A stretch of 54,482 nucleotides of DNA from Nocardioides sp. (GCA_025965125.1 JAOPXM010000077.1:1-54482), one strand, 5' to 3'; positions 17,873-26,168 are shown, counted from the stretch's first letter. Notes: generated from the sequence alone by a model not told the origin. Numbers and translations are program-made.

Positions 17873-18097
17873 CGCCGAGGCTTCCGACCATGCCGGGGCA
17901 CGGCACTGTCGTGACCTCTGGGTCATCACCCCAAATCCACTAGCCTGTCAGGCTCTGAATCGGCATGCATTCACGCGTGAGTGCGTCCCGGTTCGGGCAC
18001 CGACGTCCAGGCTCGTGCACACGCCGTCGGAGCGCCCGCAGCGCCTAACCAGGCGTCAGCGTGCGGACACCTGCGGACAAGTTGCGGATCTGAACGC

Positions 18098-18135
18098 CAG
18101 AGGCGGTCCCCGGATCTCTCCGACAACCGCCTCTG
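18098..18135 (-). terminator. Hairpin resembling the tRNA terminator at 54216
   Basis: CAGAGGCGGT and ACCGCCTCTG are perfect 10-bp arms, followed by the shared CTCTGACCTGC and then twelve bases of tRNA 3' end. The layout copies the hairpin at 54216-54253, so this is probably the terminator of a lost tRNA copy. Confidence 0.4.
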
Positions 18136-18205
18136 ACCTGCACTTCATCTTTGTAGCGGGCTAGGTATCTGCTTCGCCGGAACCTCGACCCCACAACGCC
18201 GGGCC

Positions 18206-18367
18206 ATGGCCGAGTTCGTCAGCAACGTCCTCGGCATTCCTCAACGCCATGTCGAGGGCGTCGAAGCGGATCTGTTCAAGCTTCCGGACGGTAGTTCATT
18301 CGCGGTGGCGTCCCCAGGCCTTCCTGACCGCGACAGGCGGGTCTGTGGTGTTCCTCGGCGCAGGTGA
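18206..18367 (+). pseudogene. Truncated VOC/glyoxalase-like remnant
   Basis: A short frame from the ATG at 18206 reads MAEFVSNVLGIPQRHVEGVE, followed by ADLFKLPDGSSFAVASP. This is the pattern of one beta-alpha-beta unit of a VOC-family protein (VLG then LPDGS-FAV). It then degenerates and stops. It begins 46 bases after the tRNA-end remnant, as expected for a gene clipped by recombination. Family assignment is tentative. Confidence 0.35.
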
Positions 18368-18504
18368 TTTCAGCCCGGTGGGGCCTAGCGAGGAACGATG
18401 GGACTCCCCCTACGGGGTCAATCGCTGACATAGGGTCGAAGTGCCCTGCTGTCGAGGCCCTCGGCCCATGGGCGGCTCCCCGACGGACTAGACATGCTCG
18501 GGGC

Positions 18505-19422
18505 ATGGACTCAGGGCAGGTACCCGCAGGCAGCATCGTCGTGGGCATCGACGGCTCGCCCTCGTCCGATCTGGCATTCTCCTGGGCCTTCGAGCAAGCG
18601 GCACTCGAGCAACGACCACTCACGATCGTGCACACCCAAGAGCCCTTGGGCTTTCCCGGCGCGGGATTCATGGTGCCCGCGAGCGGCATCGATTGTGCGC
18701 AGTTGATGGGCGAAGCAAACCTGGCCGCCCGAGCGCTGCTGAGCAACTCCACCGCGCAGGCTCACGAGAACCACCCGCAGCTCGTCGTCCATCAGGTGCT
18801 CAGCCATTCCGACCCTCGCAGCACGCTGCTCGACCTCGGCAAGGCTGCGTCGATGATCGTGGTCGGCTCCCGTGGGAGGGGTCCAATCGCCAGCGTGCTG
18901 CTGGGTTCGGTCAGCGTCTCGGTCTCCAAGCACGCCGTCTGTCCAGTCGTCGTGCACCGACCTACGCCCACCGACATGGTCCGGCACGGGATCCTGCTCG
19001 GCGTCGACGGCACCGAGAGCTCCATGCCGGCGATCGAGTTCGCTTTCCGCATGGCGTCCTGGCGTGGACTACCGCTGACCGTCCTGCACTGCTACTGGGA
19101 CGCAGACCTCGTTGCCCCTCTCGGGGCCGGTGCCCGTACCCCGGACAGCAGCTCCGAGCAAACCCTGGTCGCCGAGGCGCTCGCTGGCATGGCCGAGAAG
19201 TTTCCCGACGTCGATGTTCACGTTCGGCTGACACACGGGTTCGCCGACATGCACCTCATCACCGACTCCTACAGCTACGACCTGCTGGTCATCGGCCACC
19301 GCTTGGTGCCCGTGCTGGACGACATCGTGCACCGCTCCATCGCCCCGATCGTCGTCGAGCACGCTCACGGCCCCGTAGCAGTCGTGCCGGCTGTCGTGTC
19401 CGCCGCCCGTTCCGAGAACTGA
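18505..19422 (+). CDS. Tandem universal stress protein (two USP domains)
   Basis: A 305-residue protein with two UspA-like domains. Domain 1 (about 8-152) starts SIVVGIDGSPSSDLAFSWA and ends with the ATP-binding pattern VVGSRGRGPIASVLLGSVS before the HAVCPVVV strand. Domain 2 (about 158-295) starts HGILLGVDGTESS but lacks the full G-rich ATP loop (VIGHRLVPVLDDIVHRS). Such paired USPs are common in actinobacteria and respond to hypoxia or stasis. The ATG at 18505 was chosen because translation upstream lacks coding character. First gene of a three-gene operon. Confidence 0.9.
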   Translation: MDSGQVPAGSIVVGIDGSPSSDLAFSWAFEQAALEQRPLTIVHTQEPLGFPGAGFMVPASGIDCAQLMGEANLAARALLSNSTAQAHENHPQLVVHQVLSHSDPRSTLLDLGKAASMIVVGSRGRGPIASVLLGSVSVSVSKHAVCPVVVHRPTPTDMVRHGILLGVDGTESSMPAIEFAFRMASWRGLPLTVLHCYWDADLVAPLGAGARTPDSSSEQTLVAEALAGMAEKFPDVDVHVRLTHGFADMHLITDSYSYDLLVIGHRLVPVLDDIVHRSIAPIVVEHAHGPVAVVPAVVSAARSEN

Positions 19423-19425
19423 GAG

Positions 19426-20124
19426 ATGCCTCCGTCGCGAGGATTCATCGTCGCCGGTGCCGCAGGCGCAACCACCCTCACCGCCTGGGCCGTCTCCAGC
19501 TGGCCGGCGATGGCCACCTGGGGCAGCACCCAGGCCGAGACCCACGCGCCCATGCCGGGCGACGAGCTCGTCGGGCAGGCCAGGTACCGCAGCACGCACG
19601 CCATCACCATCCACGCCGCGCCGAGCGAGGTCTGGCCCTGGCTAGTGCAGATGGGCCAGGGCCGCGGCGGGCTCTACAGTTACGACTGGCTCGAGAACCT
19701 GCTCGGCCTGCACATGCACAGCGCAGACCACGTCGACCCAGAGCTCCAGGGTCTGGCCCCCGGTGACCCTGTACGCCTCGTGCCCGAAGGCACCCAGCCA
19801 CCGCTGCGCTTCCTCGTAGCCCAGCTCGACGAGCCGTCCGTCCTCGTCCTCGGACCTGACCGAGATCGAGACGCGGCCTTCGCCGCACATCTGCCCTTTC
19901 CGTGTTGGACCTTTCAGCTGGCCCCTGCCGGTGCCGACCACTGCCGACTCGTCGTCCGCTTCCAGATGGACTTCGATCCCACACTCCTGGGCTGGATGGC
20001 TTACAAGTACGCGCTGGAACCCGTCCACTTCGTGATGGAGCGCAAGATGTTGCTGGGCATCAAGCAACGCGCCGAGCTCCACGCGACCAGCCCCGCGTCG
20101 CACCTGACGGTGGCACCCGCGTGA
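19426..20124 (+). CDS. SRPBCC-family protein with N-terminal hydrophobic segment
   Basis: A 232-residue protein. After an N-terminal hydrophobic stretch (GFIVAGAAGATTLTAWAV) comes a START-like SRPBCC fold: ITIHAAPSEVWPWLVQMG near 63-80, then GGLYSYDWLENLLGL and a long C-terminal helix. SRPBCC proteins bind hydrophobic ligands; none can be named here. It starts four bases after the USP stop and its own stop overlaps the next start, so it sits in the middle of the operon. Confidence 0.75.
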   Translation: MPPSRGFIVAGAAGATTLTAWAVSSWPAMATWGSTQAETHAPMPGDELVGQARYRSTHAITIHAAPSEVWPWLVQMGQGRGGLYSYDWLENLLGLHMHSADHVDPELQGLAPGDPVRLVPEGTQPPLRFLVAQLDEPSVLVLGPDRDRDAAFAAHLPFPCWTFQLAPAGADHCRLVVRFQMDFDPTLLGWMAYKYALEPVHFVMERKMLLGIKQRAELHATSPASHLTVAPA

Positions 20125-20702
20125 GCATCCAAGCGCCCGACCGGACTGCCGCGCGATCCGATGGTCTGAGGCTCGTCGCCACCGCCGCGATCCTCTTTCC
20201 GGTCGTCTACCTGGTCTCGGACCTGATAGAAATCGCGCAGGGCGACTTCACGACTTTTCGCCTCACCCTGACCTACATCGGAGAGGCCGGCTTCCCACTC
20301 TTCACGATCGGGCTCGCAGCCCTGCTCCATCCACGACTCCCGCGATGGGCAGTCCTCGGAGCAGTCGCTTACGCCTACTCCTTCGTGTTCTTCACCGGCA
20401 CAGTCATCTGGGCGCTCGTTGCGCACACCGCCAGCTGGGAGGTCCTGGGTGACGACTTCGGTTGGTGGATGACCGCGCACGGTGCCGTCATGGTCCTGGG
20501 TGGTGTTGCCTTCGGTGTGGGCATCGCCCGCTCGGAAGCACTCCCTGCCTGGACCGGCTGGGCCCTGGCCGTCGGCGTCGTCCTGGTTGCCGTCGCTTCC
20601 GGAATGGGCAACTTCGAACGCACCATTGCCGCCTCAGTCTCCGACGCGGCCTTCGTCGGCATGGGCGTAGCCCTCCTGCGCAGATCACTTCGGACCGTCT
20701 AG
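20121..20702 (+). CDS. Six-pass hydrophobic membrane protein of unknown function
   Basis: A 193-residue protein beginning with GTG, overlapping the previous stop (GTGA). About six hydrophobic segments are visible, for example LVATAAILFPVVYLVSDLI, PLFTIGLAALL, AVLGAVAYAYSFVFF, AHGAVMVLGGVAFGVGIA and AVGVVLVAVASGMG. No catalytic motif is recognised. Co-expression with a stress protein and an SRPBCC protein suggests a membrane stress role, but that is only context. Confidence 0.7.
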   Translation: MSIQAPDRTAARSDGLRLVATAAILFPVVYLVSDLIEIAQGDFTTFRLTLTYIGEAGFPLFTIGLAALLHPRLPRWAVLGAVAYAYSFVFFTGTVIWALVAHTASWEVLGDDFGWWMTAHGAVMVLGGVAFGVGIARSEALPAWTGWALAVGVVLVAVASGMGNFERTIAASVSDAAFVGMGVALLRRSLRTV

Positions 20703-20759
20703 CCCGACAGCGGCGATACCTCCCGCGTGTGAGCGCCCGCCCACTCCGGTCACCATAAC

Positions 20760-20775
20760 TTGAAGACTTCTTCAA
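20760..20775. promoter_or_regulatory. Dyad operator upstream of arsR-family gene
   Basis: TTGAAGA-CT-TCTTCAA has perfect 7-bp arms, 22 bases before the ArsR start. Further TTGAA/TTCAA half-sites follow within 30 bases. The layout is typical of an autoregulated ArsR operator. Confidence 0.55.
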
Positions 20776-20797
20776 TTCATGTACAATTCAAGTCAGT

Positions 20798-21160
20798 ATG
20801 GTCAGCAGGGAGGTCGCCATGGGCAACGTGCCCTTGTACGAGGCCAAGGCTGAGTTGTTCCGAACCCTGGGCCATCCGGTTCGCTTCCGGGTCCTCGAGC
20901 TGCTGCAGGACGGTGCGCGACCCGTCCACGAGCTGCTGAGCGAGATCGATGTCGAGCCCTCGAACCTGTCGCAGCAGCTCGCGGTCCTGCGTCGTGCTGG
21001 TCTGGTTCGATCCTCGCGCGACGGCGCCACGGTGTTGTATGCGCTCGCGACTCCGAGCGTCGCCGAGCTGCTGCTCGACGGACGTCGGATCCTCGCCACG
21101 CTCTGGGCAGACCAGCAGCACCTTCTCGCGGATCTCCGCGACTCGGCCACGTCCGGGTGA
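20798..21160 (+). CDS. ArsR-family regulator without cysteines
   Basis: A 120-residue winged-helix protein: ELFRTLGHPVRFRVLELL, then LLSEIDVEPSNLSQQLAVLRRAGLVRSSRDGATVLYAL. It lacks any cysteine and the usual ELCVCD metal site, so it is unlikely to sense metals through thiolates. The ATG at 20798 precedes a possible in-frame ATG at 20819 (MGNVPL). Its stop overlaps the SulP start (GTGA) and a dyad lies upstream, so it most likely regulates this operon. Confidence 0.88.
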   Translation: MVSREVAMGNVPLYEAKAELFRTLGHPVRFRVLELLQDGARPVHELLSEIDVEPSNLSQQLAVLRRAGLVRSSRDGATVLYALATPSVAELLLDGRRILATLWADQQHLLADLRDSATSG

Positions 21161-22890
21161 GGACCAACAGCTTTGACCGCACCTTCCATCTGCTGAGGAC
21201 CACGACACGCGGTCCTGTCCGCCGCTTGCGGGAGCTGCTCCCGACCCGCGATGACCTGATCGCGACGCGTCGCAACCCGCGTCAGGATCTACTCGCGGGG
21301 CTCACGGTGGCGATCGTCGCCTTGCCCCTGGCCCTTGCCTTCGGAGTCGCTTCGGGGCTCGGAGCGCAGGCCGGGCTCGCCACTGCAGTCATTGCAGGGG
21401 TGTTGGCGGCTGTGTTCGGTGGCTCCAGCATCCAGGTCTCGGGGCCCACCGGTGCGATGACCGTGGTCCTGATCCCGGTCGTTGACGCGCATGGCGCGAC
21501 GGGGGTGCTGATGGTGGGCTTTCTTGCCGGGTTGGTGCTGATCGGCCTGGCCCTCGCCCGACTCGGACGCTTCGTTCGCTACCTTCCTGTGTCGGTCATC
21601 GAGGGCTTCACTGCTGGCATTGCGGTAGTAATCTCCCTGCAGCAGATCCCGTCCGCCCTGGGCGTGACCGGTGCGTCGGATGACAGGGTGTGGTCGGTCG
21701 CGGCGGACGCCGTCCGCCGTTTCGTCGCTGAACCTCACCCGGCTCCACTCCTGGTGGCGCTCGGGGTGATGGCCTTGATGTTGACTGGGGCGCGCTGGCA
21801 CCCACGGGTGCCGTTCTCACTCATCGGCATCGCCATCGCCACCGCGGTGGGCCGCGTCAGCGACCTGGACCTGATCACGCTCGGCCACCTTCCCGCCACC
21901 CTTCCGGCACCCAGCCTGGGTTTCATCGATCTTGGCGCCGTGAGCGTGTTGGCGACAGCTGCGCTTGCCATCGCTGCGTTGGCGGCGCTCGAGAGCCTGC
22001 TCTGCGCCACGGTCGCCGATGCCATGACCGTGAACGAACGCCACGACCCGGACCGGGAGCTGTTCGGCCAGGGGCTGGCGAACATCGTCGTACCGATGTT
22101 CGGCGGGATCCCGGCCACGGCAGCGATTGCTCGGACGGCTGTCAACGTGCGTGCCGGGGCCACGTCACGGTTGGCTGCCGTGAGCCACGCCCTCGTTCTG
22201 CTCCTGCTGGTCTTCGTGGCAGCACCTCTGGTTTCTGCGATCCCGTTGGCCGCGTTGGCGGGCGTGCTCTTCGCGACCTGCGTGCGGATGGTTGAAGCGA
22301 GCTCGTTGATCGCCCTGGTCCGCTCGACCCGCTCCGATGCCCTCATCGTGTGTCTGACCTTCGCGGTCACCGTCGCACTTGACCTGGTCACTGCCGTCGG
22401 TGTCGGCGTCGCGGTGGCGATCCTCCTCGCTCTGCGCAGCGTTGCCCGCAGTGCACGGATCGACGAGGTCGAGCTCGACGGCGGGGATCACAGCGATGAG
22501 GAGCGCGCCTTGCTGGCCGAGCACGTCGTCGCCTACCGCATCGACGGCCCCCTGTTCTTCGCCGCGGCCCATCGGCTCCTGCTCGAGCTGCCCGACCTCG
22601 TCGAGGTCCACGTCGTCATCCTGCGCATGTCACACGTGACGACCCTGGACGCCACCGGCGCCCACGTCCTCGACGACACCATCACGAGGCTCGAGCGGCG
22701 CGGCATCGCCGTCCTGCTCTCAGGTCTGGCCCCTGCACACGAAAAGATCCTCACCTCCCTGGGGGTCGGGGGTCGTCTCAGGGCGGCCGGACGCATCATC
22801 CCGGACACCCCGAGCGCGATCAACGCTGCCCGGGAGCTGCTGGCTGATCCCCCTGCCCCGAGAGGAACCCAGAGGCATGTCCTCAACTGA
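21157..22890 (+). CDS. SulP-family anion transporter with STAS domain
   Basis: A 577-residue membrane transporter. The N-terminal half has the SulP core (DLLAGLTVAIVALPLALAFG near 44-63, IQVSGPTGAMTVVL near 90-103) and about 10-12 hydrophobic segments. A cytoplasmic STAS domain follows (about 455-560, with THVTTLDATG-type loop at SHVTTLDATGAHVL). SulP proteins carry sulfate, bicarbonate or other small anions; the substrate is not clear. It starts with GTG overlapping the ArsR stop and is followed by two coupled small genes. Confidence 0.9.
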   Translation: MRTNSFDRTFHLLRTTTRGPVRRLRELLPTRDDLIATRRNPRQDLLAGLTVAIVALPLALAFGVASGLGAQAGLATAVIAGVLAAVFGGSSIQVSGPTGAMTVVLIPVVDAHGATGVLMVGFLAGLVLIGLALARLGRFVRYLPVSVIEGFTAGIAVVISLQQIPSALGVTGASDDRVWSVAADAVRRFVAEPHPAPLLVALGVMALMLTGARWHPRVPFSLIGIAIATAVGRVSDLDLITLGHLPATLPAPSLGFIDLGAVSVLATAALAIAALAALESLLCATVADAMTVNERHDPDRELFGQGLANIVVPMFGGIPATAAIARTAVNVRAGATSRLAAVSHALVLLLLVFVAAPLVSAIPLAALAGVLFATCVRMVEASSLIALVRSTRSDALIVCLTFAVTVALDLVTAVGVGVAVAILLALRSVARSARIDEVELDGGDHSDEERALLAEHVVAYRIDGPLFFAAAHRLLLELPDLVEVHVVILRMSHVTTLDATGAHVLDDTITRLERRGIAVLLSGLAPAHEKILTSLGVGGRLRAAGRIIPDTPSAINAARELLADPPAPRGTQRHVLN

Positions 22891-23068
22891 CCGCCCGATC
22901 ACCCCACGCTCCCCTGGCCACGATCGCCGGCCACGAGCCGCTCCCACCGACCCCGACCGCGCTGAGCGCCGGCACATCACCCAGGGGCCTGTGACGGGCG
23001 AACAGGCGCGGCGAATCATCGTCCGGGTGCAACAGAGCTCAGCGCGTCGTCGCCGGCCCAGCCGATGA
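22877..23068 (+). CDS. Small basic protein in the SulP operon
   Basis: A 63-residue Arg/Pro-rich frame. Its ATG lies inside the 3' end of the SulP gene (14-base overlap), and its stop overlaps the next start (ATGA). Only QARRIIVRVQ near 44-53 looks structured. No family recognised. The coupling on both sides is the main support. Confidence 0.45.
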   Translation: MSSTDRPITPRSPGHDRRPRAAPTDPDRAERRHITQGPVTGEQARRIIVRVQQSSARRRRPSR

Positions 23069-23418
23069 ACCACCCTGCTGCAGCGGCGCCCAAGGTTCGC
23101 AAACACCTGATGGTTCCCGGGCAAGCGCGTTTGCGCGGGCCCTCGAGTCACAGCACCGTCATGGTGCAGCGCTGGGTGCTGACCGTTCTGACGATCACGA
23201 TCGTCTTCCATCTCGCTGGCGGCTTGGCGTTCGCCGCGTACTTCGTCGACCCCGATGTGCCCTCGTCGCGGATCGGGCTTCTCGTCATCGCCGCGGTGAT
23301 GGGCTGCCTCGCGATCGGCGCCGTCCTCGGGATCCACCGACGGCGTCTCGTGACCCCGTGGCTCGCTCTAGGACTGCTTCCATCACTGCTGGGGGTCTAT
23401 TTCTGCTTTCTCCAATGA
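23065..23418 (+). CDS. Small membrane protein in the SulP operon
   Basis: A 117-residue protein with three hydrophobic segments (WVLTVLTITIVFHLAGGLAF, IGLLVIAAVMGCLAIGAVLG, LALGLLPSLLGVYFCFL). Its ATG overlaps the preceding stop. No family recognised. It is the last gene of the arsR-SulP operon. Confidence 0.6.
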   Translation: MNHPAAAAPKVRKHLMVPGQARLRGPSSHSTVMVQRWVLTVLTITIVFHLAGGLAFAAYFVDPDVPSSRIGLLVIAAVMGCLAIGAVLGIHRRRLVTPWLALGLLPSLLGVYFCFLQ

Positions 23419-23575
23419 CGGACGCGACCCCCATTCCGGCGAGCGCAGACGCTCTCGCGCACGACTCCGCACCAAACGGAGCGGCTCCGCACTCGTTCCG
23501 CCGATCGGTCGGCCCTAGGGTTTCTGGACGGGGTATTTGGACAGTTCTTGGCCACTTTGATCAAGTCTCAAATGC

Positions 23576-23611
23576 TTTCAGGCTCGGAATCCGTAGATTC
23601 CGAGCCTGAAA
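23576..23611 (-). terminator. Perfect 15-bp-arm hairpin next to the tRNA fragment
   Basis: TTTCAGGCTCGGAAT and ATTCCGAGCCTGAAA are perfect complements around CCGTAG. Read leftward it lies directly after the tRNA 3' end and ends in a run of A on the plus strand side, as a tRNA terminator would. It also terminates toward the SulP operon. Confidence 0.6.
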
Positions 23612-23659
23612 CTTTGTAGCGGGGGCAGGATTTGAACCTGCGACCTCTGGGTTATGAGT
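23610..23659 (-). repeat. Left attachment-site repeat: 3' half of a CAU tRNA
   Basis: This 50-bp block is identical to 54265-54314 and in the same orientation. On the minus strand it contains the anticodon loop CTCATAA, the anticodon-stem strand CCCAG, the T arm GCAGGTTCAAATCCTGC and the acceptor strand CCCCGCTA. The CCC in the anticodon stem is the hallmark of initiator tRNA-fMet. The 5' half of the tRNA is absent, so this is an integration scar, not a gene. Confidence 0.85.
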
Positions 23660-23701
23660 CCGTTCGCGTCCACCACGGATCCCGCGAGATCTACGCTTGT
23701 G

Positions 23702-23718
23702 GTGAGGTGGTGGTGAGG
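23702..23718 (+). promoter_or_regulatory. Paired GTGAGG boxes, left copy
   Basis: GTGAGG occurs at 23702 and 23713 (11-bp period), 43 bases after the end of the tRNA repeat. The right copy has the same boxes at exactly the same distance. Likely integrase arm or directionality-factor sites. Confidence 0.5.
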
Positions 23719-23793
23719 AATATTCGCAGGTCAGCGCCCCTTTCCACGGTTCCAGCACCATCCACCTGCGTCCAGGGTCGTCCGGCGAGATCC

Positions 23794-23810
23794 GGTACCG
23801 AATGGGTACC
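23794..23810 (+). promoter_or_regulatory. Paired GGTACC boxes before the broken integrase
   Basis: GGTACC at 23794 and 23805 (11-bp period), 135 bases after the tRNA repeat and just before the GGAGG at 23823. The right copy has GGTAACC twice at 134 bases. Likely arm or operator sites of the integrase. Confidence 0.5.
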
Positions 23811-23833
23811 GCAAAACTCTCGGGAGGTGCACC

Positions 23834-23902
23834 ATCGCTGCTGCCATCCAGCGCGACTACAAGTCCGGCACCCGGTACACCGGCTTCTACCTCGACCCGA
23901 CG
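23834..23902 (+). pseudogene. Integrase N-terminal remnant
   Basis: Six bases after GGAGG the frame reads IAAAIQRDYKSGTRYTGFYL then DP, the pattern of the N-terminal arm-binding domain of tyrosine integrases (basic, K-SG-T-RY-x-GFY-x-DP). The expected start codon is ATC, suggesting a mutated ATG, and similarity ends after about 23 codons. It is a broken integrase of the catabolic island. Confidence 0.45.
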
Positions 23903-24150
23903 GCATCAACGCTCCGTCGGCAACGGCAACACCTACAGGCACCCCTGCACCGACACCCAACGACGTTGACCGTAAGCGAGGGGCAGGACGGACGGGCCGT
24001 GCACCAATCCCTCCGAGGTGACTTGGCCGCGCATCCCTCCCCTACGTTCGACGCGAACACCCCTTCATGGCTTGATTGGCGGAGGCCGGACCGAGTCGGC
24101 GTACCGAATCGAGACGTCGACGCAAGGCATTGCGGTTCTAACGTGTGACC

Positions 24151-25365
24151 ATGAACGAAGTCGTGATCTGCGAACCGATCCGGACCCCCGTCGGCCGTCA
24201 GGGCGGCGCTCTCGCCTTGCTCAGCGCTGTCGACCTCGCCACCGTTGCGCTGCGCGAACTCGTGAGCCGCACCGGACTGGGCGAGGGTGACGTCGACGAC
24301 GTGGTGCTCGGCCAGTGCTACGCCAACGGCGAGTCTCCGGCCATCGGACGGATCGCCGCTCTCGACGCAGGCCTCGGGACCGGCGTACCGGGTCTCCAGA
24401 TCGACCGGCGCTGCGGTTCGGGCCTCCAGGCCGTGCTCTATGCCGCGGGCCAGGTTGCCACCGGCGCCGCTTCCATCGTGGTTGCCGGAGGTTCCGAATC
24501 GATGTCCCAGGTGGAGCACTACGCGCTCGGGCTGCGTGCCGGGGTCAAAGCCGGCGGCATCCCGCTCATGGACCGGCTCGACCGCGCCCGGGAGACGGCG
24601 GGAGGCCGGTTCCATCCGGTGTCCGGCGGGATGATCGAGACCGCCGAGAACCTCCGCCGCGAGTACGCCATCTCGCGCGAGGAACAGGACGAGCTCGCTG
24701 CGCGGTCCCAGCAGCGCGCGGTCGCAGCGCACGAAGCGGGCCGGTTCGCGGACGAGCTCGTCCCCGTCACCGTTGCGGGCACCCGCGGGCGTCCCGACCT
24801 GGTCGTCGACCGCGACGAGCATCCCCGGCCGGGCACCAAACTCGAGGACCTGGCGAACCTGCGCCCGATCCGGCTGAGGGTGGACGAGGCCGCCACGGTG
24901 ACCGCCGGCAACGCCAGCGGCCAGAACGACGGCGCGGCGTTGTGCGTCGTGACCACCCGGGCGGAGGCGGACCGCCGGGGGCTGCGCCCGGTGCTCGCCC
25001 TGAGGTCATGGGCCGTCGCCGGAGTCGGCCCCGAGGTCATGGGCATCGGGCCGGTGCCCGCGACCAGCGCCGCCCTCGCTCGCGCCGGACTCACCCTCGC
25101 GGACATCGACCTGATCGAGTTGAACGAGGCCTTCGCGGCACAGGTCCTCGCCTGCTTGCGTGAGTGGAAGGTCGATCCTGCGGACGACCGCCTGAACCCC
25201 AACGGCTCCGGTATCTCGTTGGGTCACCCCGTGGGTGCGACCGGCGCGCGCATTCTCGCCACCCTGGCCCACGAGCTGCCCCGACGCGATGGGCGCTACG
25301 CACTCGAGACCATGTGCATCGGCGGAGGCCAGGGGCTCGCCGCCGTCTTCGAATCCGTCTCGTAA
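24151..25365 (+). CDS. Acetyl-CoA acetyltransferase (thiolase)
   Basis: A 404-residue thiolase with an intact active site: the nucleophilic Cys in RRCGSGLQAV near 88, NEAFAAQ near 324, the His in GHPVGATG near 356 and the second Cys in CIGGGQG near 386. It should cleave 3-oxoacyl-CoA or condense acetyl-CoA. The ATG at 24151 is used; a GTG at 24145 is in frame. TAACGT sits about seven bases before the start, hinting at a leaderless transcript. It is the only canonical thiolase here, so it is likely the terminal beta-oxidation enzyme of the island. Confidence 0.93.
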   Translation: MNEVVICEPIRTPVGRQGGALALLSAVDLATVALRELVSRTGLGEGDVDDVVLGQCYANGESPAIGRIAALDAGLGTGVPGLQIDRRCGSGLQAVLYAAGQVATGAASIVVAGGSESMSQVEHYALGLRAGVKAGGIPLMDRLDRARETAGGRFHPVSGGMIETAENLRREYAISREEQDELAARSQQRAVAAHEAGRFADELVPVTVAGTRGRPDLVVDRDEHPRPGTKLEDLANLRPIRLRVDEAATVTAGNASGQNDGAALCVVTTRAEADRRGLRPVLALRSWAVAGVGPEVMGIGPVPATSAALARAGLTLADIDLIELNEAFAAQVLACLREWKVDPADDRLNPNGSGISLGHPVGATGARILATLAHELPRRDGRYALETMCIGGGQGLAAVFESVS

Positions 25366-25385
25366 CGCCCCCAAGGTCTAGACTT

Positions 25386-25399
25386 CCAAACGTTTGAGG
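25386..25399. promoter_or_regulatory. CCAAACG site upstream of the TetR gene
   Basis: CCAAACGTTTGAGG; CAAACGTTTG is a perfect palindrome. It lies 57 bases before the TetR ATG. One of six CCAAACG-type sites in the island. Confidence 0.5.
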
Positions 25400-25455
25400 G
25401 GTAGTCGGCGCACCCGGTGCCGGCACCACACGACGCCCAGCCCAAGGATGACGAC

Positions 25456-26124
25456 ATGGCAGACCAACGGAGCGTCCCCACCGCGAACGCTGCGCCGCGA
25501 GGCAAGAAGAGGCCGATGACCGCGGGGGCGACGAAGACGCTCGACGGCGCGAAGAGCCGCGATCACGAGGTGATGAACGCCGCCATCCAACTGTTCTGGG
25601 ACAAGGGCTATGCAGCTACCTCGGTCCAGGACGTCGCGGACGCGGTCGGCATGCTCAAGGGCAGCCTCTACTACTACATCGACGGCAAGGAGGACCTGCT
25701 CAAGCGGATCTTCCAGGACTCGCACGCCGAGGTGAGCACGATTGCCGAGCGGGTGCGGACCTCGGATGCCAAGGCGATCGACCGGCTGACGCTGTTCCTC
25801 GAGGAGTACGCGCTCTGGTACGTCACCCACGTCAAGCGAGCCAGCCTCTACGCCCGGGAGTGGCGTCATGCCGGTCCGGCTCTGCGAAGCGTCCTGATCG
25901 AGCAACGTCAGTACTACGACCAGGTGCTCCAGGGGATGATCACCGACGCCCAGCAGGACGGCGACCTCGATCCGGACCTGGATGCCCGGATGGCCACGTT
26001 CTACATCATGTCCGCCATCTCCTCGCTGCCCGACTGGTACCGGCCGGGCAAGGCCAAGCAGGCGGAGTCCGTGGCGCACGCCTACGCCGAGCTCTCTTTG
26101 CGCCTGCTCCGCCACGCCGCCTGA
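25456..26124 (+). CDS. TetR-family repressor
   Basis: A 222-residue regulator. The DNA-binding part is AIQLFWDKGYAATSVQDVADAVGMLKGSLYYYIDGKEDLL (about 47-86), resembling TetR proteins of lipid and steroid catabolism such as KstR2. The ligand domain is helical, with no recognised binding motif. The ATG at 25456 has AAGGA upstream; a GTG at 25417 would add 13 residues. The palindromic CCAAACG sites just before this gene and just before the next gene make autoregulation and control of the island likely. A CoA-thioester ligand is a reasonable guess. Confidence 0.9.
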   Translation: MADQRSVPTANAAPRGKKRPMTAGATKTLDGAKSRDHEVMNAAIQLFWDKGYAATSVQDVADAVGMLKGSLYYYIDGKEDLLKRIFQDSHAEVSTIAERVRTSDAKAIDRLTLFLEEYALWYVTHVKRASLYAREWRHAGPALRSVLIEQRQYYDQVLQGMITDAQQDGDLDPDLDARMATFYIMSAISSLPDWYRPGKAKQAESVAHAYAELSLRLLRHAA

Positions 26125-26146
26125 CGGTCACAGCCACTTGCGCATT

Positions 26147-26168
26147 CTACCAAACGACTGTTTGATAG
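26147..26168. promoter_or_regulatory. CCAAACG dyad upstream of the LLM/SnoaL/ECH operon
   Basis: CTACCAAACGACTGTTTGATAG; the halves match at 9 of 11 positions. It ends five bases before the LLM start codon, so binding would block transcription directly. Confidence 0.55.

Larger units (their letters stand above)
17873..18504. other. Intergenic region with decayed integration-site remnants
   Basis: About 630 bases without an intact gene. It holds GACCTCTGGGTCAT (about 17910), one mismatch from part of the 50-bp tRNA repeat at 23610; a 10-bp-arm hairpin (18098-18135) followed by CTTTGTAGCGGG (18149-18160), like the tRNA terminator and tRNA end at 54216-54281; and a truncated VOC-like reading frame (18206-18367). 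I read it as an old, decayed tRNA integration site. Confidence 0.45.
23419..24150. other. Left boundary of the catabolic island
   Basis: About 730 bases holding a strong hairpin (23576-23611), the left copy of the 50-bp tRNA-end repeat (23610-23659), paired boxes in front of an integrase-like start, a broken integrase N-terminus (23834-23902), and about 250 bases up to the thiolase gene in which I see nothing. I regard the open frames of under 90 codons here as chance. Confidence 0.6.

Noticed and set aside
23358-23609. 83-codon plus-strand frame before the tRNA repeat
   Set aside because: It overlaps the membrane-protein gene and runs through the hairpin; no family pattern.
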